The translations under genes were made by a program, and so were the position numbers. Source: an uncultured Collinsella sp. (GTDB lineage: Bacteria > Actinomycetota > Coriobacteriia > Coriobacteriales > Coriobacteriaceae). Taken from it: a stretch of DNA of 47,118 nucleotides. The DNA lies in contig CABUQV010000017.1 of NCBI GenBank assembly GCA_902493855.1, positions 1 through 47,118 on the forward strand, given 5' to 3'. Below the pieces are notes generated by a model. That model worked only from the letters and a program-made list of their open reading frames with translations, searched no databases and was not told the DNA's origin. Positions 7,271 through 16,380 of this stretch are shown piece after piece (positions within the stretch are counted from its first letter, which is position 1; each line of letters starts with the position of its first letter).

Positions 7271-7309
7271 ACATCTAAACAGCAAATTGCCGATATGGCG
7301 CGCAGCGGC

Positions 7310-8911
<1,602 letters not shown>

Positions 8912-8980
8912 GGGGTTTGTCCTCCAGAAAAACGTTGCATACAGGGGATGATTCTAGCGCAAGGGCTGGATATCCTCCAT

Positions 8981-9859
8981 CTATTGCATATCGAGCACCA
9001 TGGCATAGACATCGCGCTTGCGGCGCGAATACTTCTGAGACAGGCGCTTGGCCACCGCAGAGGCGGGCTCCCCCTCCTCGAGCGCGGCGCGAATGTCCTC
9101 GCGCAGGGCTTCGTCAGGGCCTACCGCTGCGGCTCCAACCGGCGCGATACCGGCCTCCTCGTCCTCACTCGGCGGCGCGATGACCAGCGCGATCTCGCCC
9201 TTTACCTCGCCACGGGCACGCAGCTCCTCGGTTAGCTGGGCGGCGGATCCACGCAAGACTTCCTCGTGCAGTTTGGTGAGCTCGCGGCAGACGGCAACAT
9301 CGCGCTGGGGAAAGACCTCGGCCACGGCCTCGAGCGTCGCGACGATGCGATGTGGAGACTCATAGAAGATGAGCGCGCCGGGGACGACGGCAAGGCGCTG
9401 CAGTCGGCGCACGCGGTCGCCGTGCTTTCGGCCCAAAAAGCCCTCAAAGAAAAAATGCTCGCAGGGAATGCCGGACGAAACGAGCGCCGTGACGCAAGCA
9501 GAGGGGCCGGGAATAACCTCGACAGGCACATCCGCCTCGCGCGCCGCCTCAACCAAAGCCTGGCCGGGATCAGACACGCTCGGCATACCGGCATCCGAGG
9601 CAAAGGCGAGGGTCTCCCCCGCCAGCAAGCGGTCGACCAGGCCGGCGGCGCGACTTGCGATCACGTTCTCGTCGCAACGAACGAGCGGCTTGGAGATGCC
9701 TAGGTGCATCAGCAACTTTGAGGTCACACGCGTGTCCTCGCAGCAGACGGCGTCGGCGGCGGCAAATGCCTCGCCGACGCGCGGAGACAGGTCGCCCAGG
9801 TTACCGATGGGCGTACCGACCACATAAAGTTTGCCCGTGTGGGCGCTGTTTTGCGTCAT
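8981..9859 (-). CDS. rsmI: 16S rRNA (cytidine1402-2'-O)-methyltransferase
   Basis: RsmI 2'-O-methylates C1402 in the ribosomal P site (tetrapyrrole-methylase fold). Family motifs are YVVGTPIGNLGDLSPR (about 12-27), ADAVCCEDTR, LAFASDAGMPSVSDPG, VEVIPGPSA, and FFFEGFLGRKHGDR with YESPHR. The C-terminal winged region is present (EGEPASAVAKRLSQKYSRRKRDVY), giving 292 aa, the normal size. It starts 6 bases after the GH5 stop codon. The Shine-Dalgarno sequence is poor, so translation may depend on coupling to the upstream gene. Confidence 0.95.
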   Translation of the reverse strand: MTQNSAHTGKLYVVGTPIGNLGDLSPRVGEAFAAADAVCCEDTRVTSKLLMHLGISKPLVRCDENVIASRAAGLVDRLLAGETLAFASDAGMPSVSDPGQALVEAAREADVPVEVIPGPSACVTALVSSGIPCEHFFFEGFLGRKHGDRVRRLQRLAVVPGALIFYESPHRIVATLEAVAEVFPQRDVAVCRELTKLHEEVLRGSAAQLTEELRARGEVKGEIALVIAPPSEDEEAGIAPVGAAAVGPDEALREDIRAALEEGEPASAVAKRLSQKYSRRKRDVYAMVLDMQ

Positions 9860-9865
9860 ATCAAC

Positions 9866-10927
9866 CTATTCAATCATGCCGCGCTCGAGCGTGCCGAGTG
9901 CCGCGCGGGCGTCCCATGCTGCAATACGCTTCTCGGTCTTCCACGTTTGGAAGAACCAGCCAGCCGCCGGCGCAAACGATGCCAGCTGGTTGGCGATAAA
10001 CACGCGCTCGTAGGCATTGCGGCCCTCGGGCGTAACCGACGAGTTGGCAAAGATCGCCGCACCCGACCATTCGCCCACCAGCACGGGGAACCCAGTTGCG
10101 GCCGCCTCTTTGAGCTCACGCTTGTTGCGCGAAATCGCCGTCGTCAGACCGCGGGGGCTCGTGATGTCGAGCGCATACTCGTCGCGGTAATGGTACAGGT
10201 GAAGGTCCATGTAGACGTTCTTGTACTTGGCACCGCGCATAAAGTGCTTCCACTCGCCAGGGTGTCCCGAAGAGGAAAAGACGACGATCTTGTCCTCGGG
10301 CATATACGAACGAACGAGCTCGTACGCATCACGATAGAAGTTGCGCAGGTAGTGCGCCGGAATACCGTCTGTCATGGTAAAGAGGCTCTTGCGTACGCTC
10401 ATCTGCGGCGTATCCAACAGCTCGATGCCTAGCAGGCTCTCGGCCTCGCCGTAGCGATCGGCCAGGCGCTCGAGCACATCGAGCGCAACGTGACGGCCAT
10501 TGGTGGACGAATGCCACTCAGCGACGACTTCCGGCGTCGTGGGCGAATCGTTAGAATCGCCCTGGCCGCCCGGCACCGTCGCCAGATCGAGCAGTACGCG
10601 GATGTTGTACTTGGCGGCCCACTCAATAGCACGGTCGATATAATCGACGACCGAGATGTAGGAAGCGTCGGACTCCTGCGAGCCAAAGGCATACCACGGC
10701 ACCGGCAGGCGCACGGCGTTGAGACCGATCTGCGCCATACGACGAAAATCATCCTCGCTCACAAACGTCTCGTAATGGCGACGCATGCGCTCGTTATAGG
10801 CAGCGGTGCCCATGGCCTCCTGCAGCTCGGCTGCATTGGATGCTCCGGTCGCTGCATAGAGCGACGGGGTCACCCAGGGCTCGGGAATAAACCAGCCAGA
10901 GAGATTAACGCCGAGAATCCTCTCCAT
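9866..10927 (-). CDS. GH5-like glucanase fold protein, probable loss of acid/base residue
   Basis: A 353 aa TIM-barrel protein similar to the GH5 exo-beta-1,3-glucanase group. The N-terminus GVNLSGWFIPEPWVTPSLYA (6-25) is very close to the family's 'GVNLGGW...EPWITPSL'. A conserved His/Tyr region (DLHLYHY, 241-247) and the nucleophile motif LVGEWSGA (Glu286) are present. However, the site normally reading 'GIELLNEP' reads GIELLDTP (167-174), so the proton-donor Glu is Thr173 and the preceding Asn is Asp172. There is no signal peptide, so it is cytoplasmic. The start at 10927 has AAGGGGG; an upstream ATG adds 39 improbable residues. It may be a pseudo-enzyme or use a different donor. Confidence 0.85.
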   Translation of the reverse strand: MERILGVNLSGWFIPEPWVTPSLYAATGASNAAELQEAMGTAAYNERMRRHYETFVSEDDFRRMAQIGLNAVRLPVPWYAFGSQESDASYISVVDYIDRAIEWAAKYNIRVLLDLATVPGGQGDSNDSPTTPEVVAEWHSSTNGRHVALDVLERLADRYGEAESLLGIELLDTPQMSVRKSLFTMTDGIPAHYLRNFYRDAYELVRSYMPEDKIVVFSSSGHPGEWKHFMRGAKYKNVYMDLHLYHYRDEYALDITSPRGLTTAISRNKRELKEAAATGFPVLVGEWSGAAIFANSSVTPEGRNAYERVFIANQLASFAPAAGWFFQTWKTEKRIAAWDARAALGTLERGMIE

Positions 10928-11078
10928 CACGGCCCCCTTCGAATCGCGCAGGTCGAGCCTGCATCGTATTGCATAGGAAAAGTAACGTTTTGAGTATACC
11001 CGCGCGTGCGGACAGGCGACCGAACGGTCTACAAAGTGGCGCAAAAGTGGGAGGAATGTCCGGGCAGACGGAATCCGC

Positions 11079-11110
11079 GCATCCCGCTTTGAGGCTTTAT
11101 TCCGGGATGC
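11079..11110. repeat. Intergenic stem-loop
   Basis: GCATCCCG (11079-11086) pairs with CGGGATGC (11103-11110) across a 16-base loop, without a following T-run on either strand. It lies in the gap between the GH5 gene and the tRNA-Phe repeats. Nothing else is recognised in 10928-11131 apart from a possible -10 (TATACT, minus strand, 10993-10998) for the GH5 gene. Confidence 0.4.
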
Positions 11111-11131
11111 AGTTTCCGCAGGAGCCCTCGG

Positions 11132-11193
11132 TAAAAGAAAAGGACCTCTTTGCAGAGGTCCTTATCAAGTCAAGGTGGCGGGGAAGGGAATCG
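11132..11193 (-). repeat. Duplicated tRNA-Phe 3' end plus terminator
   Basis: This 62 bp segment matches 11318-11379 with four mismatches. On the minus strand it carries the T-loop/T-stem 3' side, the acceptor 3' strand and a full terminator (AGGACCTCT stem). It stops inside the T-loop, as the tRNA-Leu copy does, so it is a fragment only. Confidence 0.85.
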
Positions 11194-11317
11194 CGTCCGC
11201 GCGCTGCGCGGACGGACCGCTGCGGCGCTTACGCGCCTTGCGAGCTACGCTGGCAAACGCTATCGCGTTTCCTCAGCTCCGCGCCCTCACGGGGTTCGAT
11301 TCCGTGCATGGGCTACA
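11194..11317. repeat. Hairpin array between the tRNA-Phe repeats
   Basis: This 124 bp stretch holds the hairpins GTCCGCGC-GCT-GCGCGGAC, CCGC-T-GCGG, GGCGC-TTAC-GCGCC, AAACGC-TATC-GCGTTT and a T-arm-like CACGG-GGTTCGATT-CCGTG. Order, spacing and several sequence blocks match the array at 5134-5258. There is no credible gene in it. Confidence 0.75.
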
Positions 11318-11348
11318 TAAAAGAAAAGGACCCCTTTGCAGAGGTCCT
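11318..11348 (-). terminator. Terminator of tRNA-Phe
   Basis: On the minus strand AGGACCTCT and AGGGGTCCT form a 9 bp stem (one U-G pair) with a GCAA loop followed by TTTTCTTTTA. A second copy lies at 11132-11162. Confidence 0.85.
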
Positions 11349-11361
11349 CGTCAATTCAAGG

Positions 11362-11434
<73 letters not shown>

Positions 11435-11466
11435 ATTTGAGGTGTGCCTTGTTTCAAGGCTTGATT

Positions 11467-11494
11467 AGTATAACCAAGGACGCGCTCCGGTCAA
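11467..11494 (-). promoter_or_regulatory. Promoter of tRNA-Phe
   Basis: The -35 TTGACC (11489-11494) and -10 TATACT (11467-11472) are 16 bases apart on the minus strand, about 33 bases upstream of the tRNA 5' end. Confidence 0.8.
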
Positions 11495-11557
11495 CCGAGA
11501 ATTTTAAAAAAGTTTTTGAGCACAGCCTCGGTTCTATAAATCGGCACGTCAGAGGCA

Positions 11558-11845
11558 TCAGCCGGCAGCAAGAAGTTTTTCGCTCAGAGCCGCACGGGCA
11601 AACTCACTTGGCGTCATCCCCTCGGCAGCCGCCCGTCGACGAATGGCCTCCTTCATTCCCAGAGGAATCTTGACCGACAGCGTTGCCGTCCCCTCACCTG
11701 AGAGCGGGGGCCGTCCACGCACGATCCCACCAACGGTGTGTTCGCCATCCGGAAACTCTCCGCGCTCGTACGACTCGCACCACGCGTCAATCATTTCATC
11801 CGTTACAACCTGACCATTAGCGGCCGTATACGTCTTGCCCATCAT
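11558..11845 (-). CDS. Ribbon-helix-helix antitoxin (BrnA-like)
   Basis: A 95 aa protein. The C-terminal 45 residues form a ribbon-helix-helix DNA-binding domain (TATLSVKIPLGMKEAIRRRA, then AAEGMTPSEFARAALSEKLLA): a short beta strand and two helices. The N-terminal half is acidic (DEMIDAWCESYERGEFPDGE) and would neutralise the toxin. It overlaps the toxin gene by 4 bases (ATGA), a toxin-first order as in brnTA operons. Family members bind the toxin and repress their own promoter. The first of two consecutive ATG codons is used as start. The BrnA assignment is by order and fold, not by a close sequence match. Confidence 0.75.
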   Translation of the reverse strand: MMGKTYTAANGQVVTDEMIDAWCESYERGEFPDGEHTVGGIVRGRPPLSGEGTATLSVKIPLGMKEAIRRRAAAEGMTPSEFARAALSEKLLAAG

Positions 11846-12108
11846 CGACCCCTCTGCCGAGCTCGCTCGATCTCTTGCCAGAATTTCTTCTGAACCGGAG
11901 ACAGGGCATGAATAATGAGCCATCCACGAATTAGTTCGACCGCAACAAGTTCCACACTTCGACCATCTGGAAGCCATCCAATGGCAAGCCATCTCGGCGG
12001 CTCGTCCTCCGACTCGCGGCGAATGCACTCAGTAACCGCGAACCAGGCACCTAGTACCTGCTTTTCCGTCAAGTGTTTTTTGGCGTTCGGATGGATCTCA
12101 ACATCCAT
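11842..12108 (-). CDS. BrnT-like toxin (RelE fold)
   Basis: An 88 aa basic-ended protein with the layout of BrnT ribonuclease toxins: an N-terminal helix with HPNAKKHLTEKQV (about 6-18), a central beta sheet PPRWLAIGWLPDGRSVELVAV (only partly like BrnT 'R..aiG...dGr.l.vv'), then IIHALSPVQKKFWQEI in the place of BrnT 'IISAR.a...E...Y'. The usual S-A-R triplet reads H-A-L here, so catalytic activity by the same residues is uncertain. The start at 12108 is preceded by GGAGGAGAAGG; a longer reading frame into the DUF192 gene is rejected. It is the first gene of the toxin-antitoxin operon. Confidence 0.65.
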   Translation of the reverse strand: MDVEIHPNAKKHLTEKQVLGAWFAVTECIRRESEDEPPRWLAIGWLPDGRSVELVAVELIRGWLIIHALSPVQKKFWQEIERARQRGR

Positions 12109-12133
12109 GCACCTTCTCCTCCATCTTACCCAA

Positions 12134-12163
12134 TTTCGTATGACGAAAGTCCGCTGTCGCCAA
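12134..12163 (-). promoter_or_regulatory. Promoter with palindromic operator for toxin-antitoxin operon
   Basis: On the minus strand -35 TTGGCG (12158-12163) and -10 TACGAA (12135-12140) are 17 bases apart. The -10 lies inside the palindrome TTTCGT-ATG-ACGAAA (12134-12148), a natural site for repression by the ribbon-helix-helix antitoxin. Confidence 0.6.
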
Positions 12164-12167
12164 TCTC

Positions 12168-12527
12168 TTACGCCGGCACTTGTTGGAGGGCGGGAGGTGT
12201 AGCGAGGATTGAAGGGCGTTCCAATACCGCCCAGGCGCCGGGGCAGGAGCACATACACCAGGGACATACGTTTTCGTAGCATACGAGGACATAGCCGCGC
12301 GCATCGATAAAGGCGATATCGATGGGATAAGCCATAAAACACGTGTGGACCGAGGAACAGTGCGGAAACGCCATGACAAGCGGCAGGCCGTTGGCGGCAA
12401 CCGGACGCCGTCCCAGCATGCCGCGCAGGCGCACGGCAAACGACTCCGCCACCACAAACTCGGCCGGCGTCCAACCCAGCCTGTTGAGTGCCCGCGCGTA
12501 GGCGATGTAAGACGAGACCGCGGTCAC
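12168..12527 (-). CDS. DUF192 family protein
   Basis: A 119 aa DUF192 protein, a small beta-rich fold of unknown biochemical role often found beside pilus or secretion genes. Family features are RLRGMLGRR (about 30-38), MAFPHCSSVHTCFMAYPIDI with FIDARGYVL, and a C-terminal run with several cysteines (CPWCMCSCPGA). The start is the GTG at 12527, which overlaps the tadE stop by 4 bases (GTGA) and has GGGGGTGG upstream; an ATG at 12548 is an alternative. It is the last gene of the Tad operon. The cysteine cluster CxWCMCSC is unusual and could bind metal or form disulphides. Confidence 0.8.
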   Translation of the reverse strand: MTAVSSYIAYARALNRLGWTPAEFVVAESFAVRLRGMLGRRPVAANGLPLVMAFPHCSSVHTCFMAYPIDIAFIDARGYVLVCYENVCPWCMCSCPGAWAVLERPSILATPPALQQVPA

Positions 12528-13000
12528 ATGACCACCCCCGGACGCCATGGATCGACCGTCACCGCGCGCTCGTGCGACAACGTTGTCGGCGCCCCCAGCG
12601 AAACGCCAGCGATGCTGAGAGAAGTCGGCCACGGCTCATAGTGCATGGTGCAGGTGTAGGTCCTAAACGTACCGGATAGGGAGAGCAGGCCACCATCCGA
12701 TGCCTCCGCGCCTTGCTCGCTCGACACTTCGATCCGCAAGTCATAGCCTTCCATGGCATTCAGAATTTGAGTCTGAACCGTCGCCGAGGCATCGGCAGAG
12801 CTTTCGTCGCCCTCCCCCTCCGACGCCACGGCGTGCGCCAACACGATGTCGGGTACCACGCGGTCGAAGCGCGCGACAGCGCTGGCAAAGATCATGACGT
12901 TGTACACGATGAGTGCCAGCACCAGCAAAACGGGCGTAACCACCGCCATCTCCACCGTCGCTTGGGCGCGCTCCTCGCGCAGACGCATGCGGATACTCAT
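12524..13000 (-). CDS. tadE: TadE-like pseudopilin
   Basis: A 158 aa minor pilin of the Tad system. Residues 1-12 are basic (MSIRMRLREERA), followed by the prepilin motif AQATVE and one hydrophobic helix (MAVVTPVLLVLALIVYNVMI, about 18-37). The rest is extracellular and includes a cysteine-poor beta region. TadE pseudopilins are cleaved by the Tad prepilin peptidase and are needed for Flp pilus assembly. The ATG overlaps the stop of the preceding TadG-like gene by one base (TAATG). The residue before the predicted +1 Gln is Ala, not Gly. Confidence 0.85.
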   Translation of the reverse strand: MSIRMRLREERAQATVEMAVVTPVLLVLALIVYNVMIFASAVARFDRVVPDIVLAHAVASEGEGDESSADASATVQTQILNAMEGYDLRIEVSSEQGAEASDGGLLSLSGTFRTYTCTMHYEPWPTSLSIAGVSLGAPTTLSHERAVTVDPWRPGVVM

Positions 13001-15153
13001 TACGACCCACCGCCCAGAGCGCCAACCAGCGTGGCGACATCGACGGTGAGTGGGATGGAGCCGCCGCCGGGCAGAGGAATCTCCGCAAGCGTGAACACCG
13101 TACCGCTAATGGTGCGTTCGACTTGATATTCCAACGCCTCGCAAAGCGCCTTGGGATCGGTCACGCCCAACGGAATACTTCGCAGTTTGTCTTGCGCTTG
13201 AGAGAGACCCGCAATGTCAGACCCCGGACTCTTAATGACATTGACGGAATCGGTCAGCACCGGCTTTCGCAGGCGCAAGTCGCACGGTTCCAAACCCAGC
13301 GCCGCCACGGACGCCGAAACGGTATCGCCGAGCCACGATGCGATGGAGCCCAACGCACCGCTGCCCCCTCCTAGGTCTTTAATCATCTCGTCCATAAGTT
13401 CGTCGGCCGAACCTTGGATATCACCGTATCCCACGAGCAGCCGTCCCCAAACATCCATGACGCCGTCGAGCACGCCGGCAACGCCGCCCGAGCGTTCCTT
13501 CAATGTCGAGAAAAATCGCGAAAGCACGTTGTTTTGCGCCGTCGCCTCATCGGGCGCCAGCACCGCGGCAGAGATAGCACCGCGATCGCCAAGCCTGACT
13601 GCCGTGTTAAACGAGGAGTTAAGTTGATCGGGGCTGGTAATGTCACCCGAAACTGCAAATGCGACCACGCCGTTGCGTCCAGGTGGGGCGATACGCGGGC
13701 GCTCGCCGAAAAGCGCTTTAATGGCCTGGTCAAACGCATTGCCCGCACGGTCGGCCTCATCCTCGGCCTGACGCTCAAGTTCGAGTTCTATGTTGCGGCA
13801 TTTAACGTAGTCTTCCAGGGCGTCTTTGAACTTGTCAAAGTGGTATTCGAAGCCGTTTTCGATAGAAGTCGAAGGCGCTGCAACGGCACCGAGCGACGAA
13901 ACGCCAAAATGGCATCTGTTGCATCTGTCCTGCCCGTCATAATCAGCAACCGAGGCTAGCCCGCCTGGCGACCCCTTCTTATAGTTGGGGCAACTCGTTC
14001 CGTAATGCAGATACGTCTTGCCATCGATGGCGCTGGTTGGCCACGCCGCATCGGTATAGAGTTCCGTCGCTCGCACCTCGTCAGCGTTGCGCGGCAACAG
14101 CGGGATATGGAAAGTGACTGCATCTCCGTCCTCGGTTACATATGCACGATTGACCTCTGTACTCGCATAGGTGTAAAACGCCTTGCGCGCCGCCGACTCC
14201 GCCTTCGTCTCGACGCTTGAGCCCTGAGGTGCCTCGTTTGCAAGGCGCAAGCGGTAATAGGCCTTCGCGCGATCGAGCGCCACTTGCGGCTCCCATGTGA
14301 CACTCGAGGCATAGTGCGGATTCTCAATATCCGAAAGCTTCGCCAAGTTCTTCGCGCGTTCCCACATGCACGAACAGCTTCCGACTGCGCCTCTGTCCGA
14401 TCCACCGCAATCGGCAAGCCAGGCGCGTTCCTTGGCCTTTGACGTTTTCTCGGACGCTTTCTTCAGTTCCTTGGCAGCATAGTCAAGGTCTTTTGAGGTG
14501 CTCTCGATGGCATCGGTCGAGATCTCTGACCCTTTGAGCGCGGCGAAGTCCGATTCGGATGTCCTGGGCACGGCAAGCGCCGTACCGGTATAGGCCACAC
14601 TATCGGTATCCTGCGCCGACACCGCCCGCGTGGCACGCGCGGCAATCAGATACGGCAGAGCCGTCTCGATTTTCTGCAAGCCTTCCGATGCGCTTTTGGC
14701 AAACTTGTTGCGCGTTTTAATGATCTCAATCCCGGTGTCGACCATATTGCCGGCAACTGGTTCGGCACCTGGGATGAGGATGGCGACCAGGCCCGTCCCG
14801 ATTGTGGCAAACCCCGCCAGCCCCAGACTCAAGATGCTCGCATCAACCACCGTGGCAGCCGTGTGATAGGACGACACTACGTTGGCACCCGCCAGCGCGC
14901 CACTATCGGCCGCCACCTGGGTATCCCCGGCACGCGACATGCTCCATATCGCCGCGGTCGACGAAAACAACAACGTGAGCACCACTAGGATGACCACGGC
15001 AGAAGAAAGCGTGGTGTAGGCACCGTCTTCGATAAACAGGTCGATACCGGCGCGGCCCATAAAGCCGCCTCGCTTGCGATGGCAGCTCGGACGGCGCGTC
15101 AAAACGCATCTAGACCAGAAACGCTTAATCCCATGTAGCAATCCACGAATCAT
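13000..15153 (-). CDS. Large TadG-like pilus-assembly membrane protein
   Basis: A 717 aa protein with a basic N-terminus, one membrane helix (TTLSSAVVILVVLTLLFSST, about 46-65) and, just after it, the TadG-type sequence DTQVAADSGALAGANVVSSY (about 75-94). The large outer part is rich in Lys/Glu coiled-coil stretches (AAKELKKASEKTSKAKERAW) and has several paired cysteines (CGGSDRGAVGSCSC, CNRCHFG). No von Willebrand factor A motif was recognised, unlike many TadG proteins. The start at 15153 has GGAGGG and overlaps the preceding tadE-like gene by 29 bases. It probably anchors or scaffolds the pilus outside the membrane. Confidence 0.75.
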   Translation of the reverse strand: MIRGLLHGIKRFWSRCVLTRRPSCHRKRGGFMGRAGIDLFIEDGAYTTLSSAVVILVVLTLLFSSTAAIWSMSRAGDTQVAADSGALAGANVVSSYHTAATVVDASILSLGLAGFATIGTGLVAILIPGAEPVAGNMVDTGIEIIKTRNKFAKSASEGLQKIETALPYLIAARATRAVSAQDTDSVAYTGTALAVPRTSESDFAALKGSEISTDAIESTSKDLDYAAKELKKASEKTSKAKERAWLADCGGSDRGAVGSCSCMWERAKNLAKLSDIENPHYASSVTWEPQVALDRAKAYYRLRLANEAPQGSSVETKAESAARKAFYTYASTEVNRAYVTEDGDAVTFHIPLLPRNADEVRATELYTDAAWPTSAIDGKTYLHYGTSCPNYKKGSPGGLASVADYDGQDRCNRCHFGVSSLGAVAAPSTSIENGFEYHFDKFKDALEDYVKCRNIELELERQAEDEADRAGNAFDQAIKALFGERPRIAPPGRNGVVAFAVSGDITSPDQLNSSFNTAVRLGDRGAISAAVLAPDEATAQNNVLSRFFSTLKERSGGVAGVLDGVMDVWGRLLVGYGDIQGSADELMDEMIKDLGGGSGALGSIASWLGDTVSASVAALGLEPCDLRLRKPVLTDSVNVIKSPGSDIAGLSQAQDKLRSIPLGVTDPKALCEALEYQVERTISGTVFTLAEIPLPGGGSIPLTVDVATLVGALGGGS

Positions 15154-15661
15154 AATCTCCCTCCAGCCATTCGGGACGTGATTGATACGAGACATCGACC
15201 TTGAGCTCAACGTAGCCACCCTCGGCGGTACCACCCATAGCCTGCGCAAACGCACCGATCACAGGCAACGGCTTGACCTCGCCGGAAACGGACACGGACG
15301 AGACGCCACCCGCACCGGCCCGGCCAAGCTCGATATCCCACGACAACGGCCCGCCGGCATGAAAGATCGAAACGCTGGGCACCGCGGCAAGCCGGCGGCG
15401 GGTGAACTCCTTAAGATCGTCGTCCTCCGCCGTCGTCGTGGTCATGAGCCGCGCGGTCTCGGCGGCGGCAGACTCCATGACCGCGCGCGTATAAAGCAGG
15501 CACACCGGTTGCAGGGCGAGAAGGATGAGCGTCAAAAACGTCGGCAGCAAAAAAGCGGCCTCGACCGTAGACTGCGCCCGGTCCTCGCGCGCGATATCAA
15601 TACAACGCGATGTCCTTAGCGCCCGCAGCGGCGTCGATAACCGACGTCGAGGCAACGCCAT
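15125..15661 (-). CDS. TadE-like pseudopilin (second copy)
   Basis: A second TadE-type protein with motif EDRAQSTVEAAF followed by a hydrophobic helix (LLPTFLTLILLALQPVCLLY). The 100-residue extracellular part has a beta-rich C-terminus. The ATG at 15661 gives 178 aa but overlaps the upstream pilin gene by 65 bases and adds about 36 arginine-rich residues. Other TadE proteins have only about 10 residues before the motif, so a non-ATG start near 15605 (for example ATT at the end of the upstream gene) is possible. The coding region itself is certain, the start is not. Confidence 0.75.
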   Translation of the reverse strand: MALPRRRLSTPLRALRTSRCIDIAREDRAQSTVEAAFLLPTFLTLILLALQPVCLLYTRAVMESAAAETARLMTTTTAEDDDLKEFTRRRLAAVPSVSIFHAGGPLSWDIELGRAGAGGVSSVSVSGEVKPLPVIGAFAQAMGGTAEGGYVELKVDVSYQSRPEWLEGDYDSWIATWD

Positions 15662-15815
15662 GGGATGCCGCCCGCTCAACCAGCGCCGCCAAGCGTCCAT
15701 CGGTGCCAGCACGCCAAAGTCCCGCAATCGCCAGCACGATCGATAGCAGCGCCACCGTGACGATGGCGTATTCCACAGTCGCTTGGGCAACCTCTTCACG
15801 CAGAACGCCATGCAT
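15597..15815 (-). CDS. Flp/TadE-type pilin-like protein, 72 aa
   Basis: A short protein with prepilin layout: basic/acidic leader MHGVLREEVAQ, motif AQATVEYA, and one hydrophobic helix (IVTVALLSIVLAIAGLW, about 18-34). The short tail is of TadE or class-IVb pilin size. The AAGGAGGG site lies 9 bases before the ATG, and the previous gene's TGA ends 1 base before it (TGAAATG). The size is closer to Flp than to TadE, so it may be a second pilin subunit or a minor pilin. Confidence 0.8.
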   Translation of the reverse strand: MHGVLREEVAQATVEYAIVTVALLSIVLAIAGLWRAGTDGRLAALVERAASHGVASTSVIDAAAGAKDIALY

Positions 15816-15816
15816 T

Positions 15817-16380
15817 TCACGATCCCTCCTTTGAGCTTATTGTTTGCGGGCTCAGGCGGATCACGCGCAGGCGGCACGAGGCATCACCGGCATCCGCGGC
15901 AACCGTCACCATATCGACCCAGCCGCGCCCATCGCGCACGATGGCGCCCCATACGTTGCCCTTAATATCGAGATAGCCGCTCAGGGCGAGCTGGGCCGTT
16001 GGCACCTCGCGGTAGGCGCGTAACATATCCGCCGCTGCCTCGGTCATCGGTCGGTCCTCGGACCATGCAAGCCGGACCGCAATCGCGTTGTCCTCAGGCG
16101 AATCCGTCGCAGTGCCGGACCGCTTGTCGAGCGTCCGCAGAAAGGTTTGCGCCGTGACAGCGACATCCGAATCGTCCGCATCTCGCATCTCATCTTTTTG
16201 AGACGCCACCGCCGAATCTGAGCCCGAATCGAAGGCGGCCCCAGGACGCTGCTGCCGCGCGGCGTTAAGCCCCCAAAGCACCGCCGCTATCGCCACGGTC
16301 AGGCAAGCAAACACCAGCAGCACCCCGATGGGGCGCTCGCCCTCTACAGGCTGTTGATGCCCTCGCTGATAGCGTTCCAT
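15817..16380 (-). CDS. Unknown membrane-anchored protein of the Tad operon
   Basis: A 187 aa protein with one N-terminal membrane helix (GVLLVFACLTVAIAAVLWGL, about 19-38) and an outer, acidic, mostly alpha/beta domain (residues 45-187) with no recognised motif. It lies between flp and the small pilin gene; its ATG overlaps the flp end by 37 bases and the Shine-Dalgarno site is weak, so translation is likely coupled to flp. Position suggests a pilus assembly or surface role. No family was recognised. Confidence 0.7.
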   Translation of the reverse strand: MERYQRGHQQPVEGERPIGVLLVFACLTVAIAAVLWGLNAARQQRPGAAFDSGSDSAVASQKDEMRDADDSDVAVTAQTFLRTLDKRSGTATDSPEDNAIAVRLAWSEDRPMTEAAADMLRAYREVPTAQLALSGYLDIKGNVWGAIVRDGRGWVDMVTVAADAGDASCRLRVIRLSPQTISSKEGS

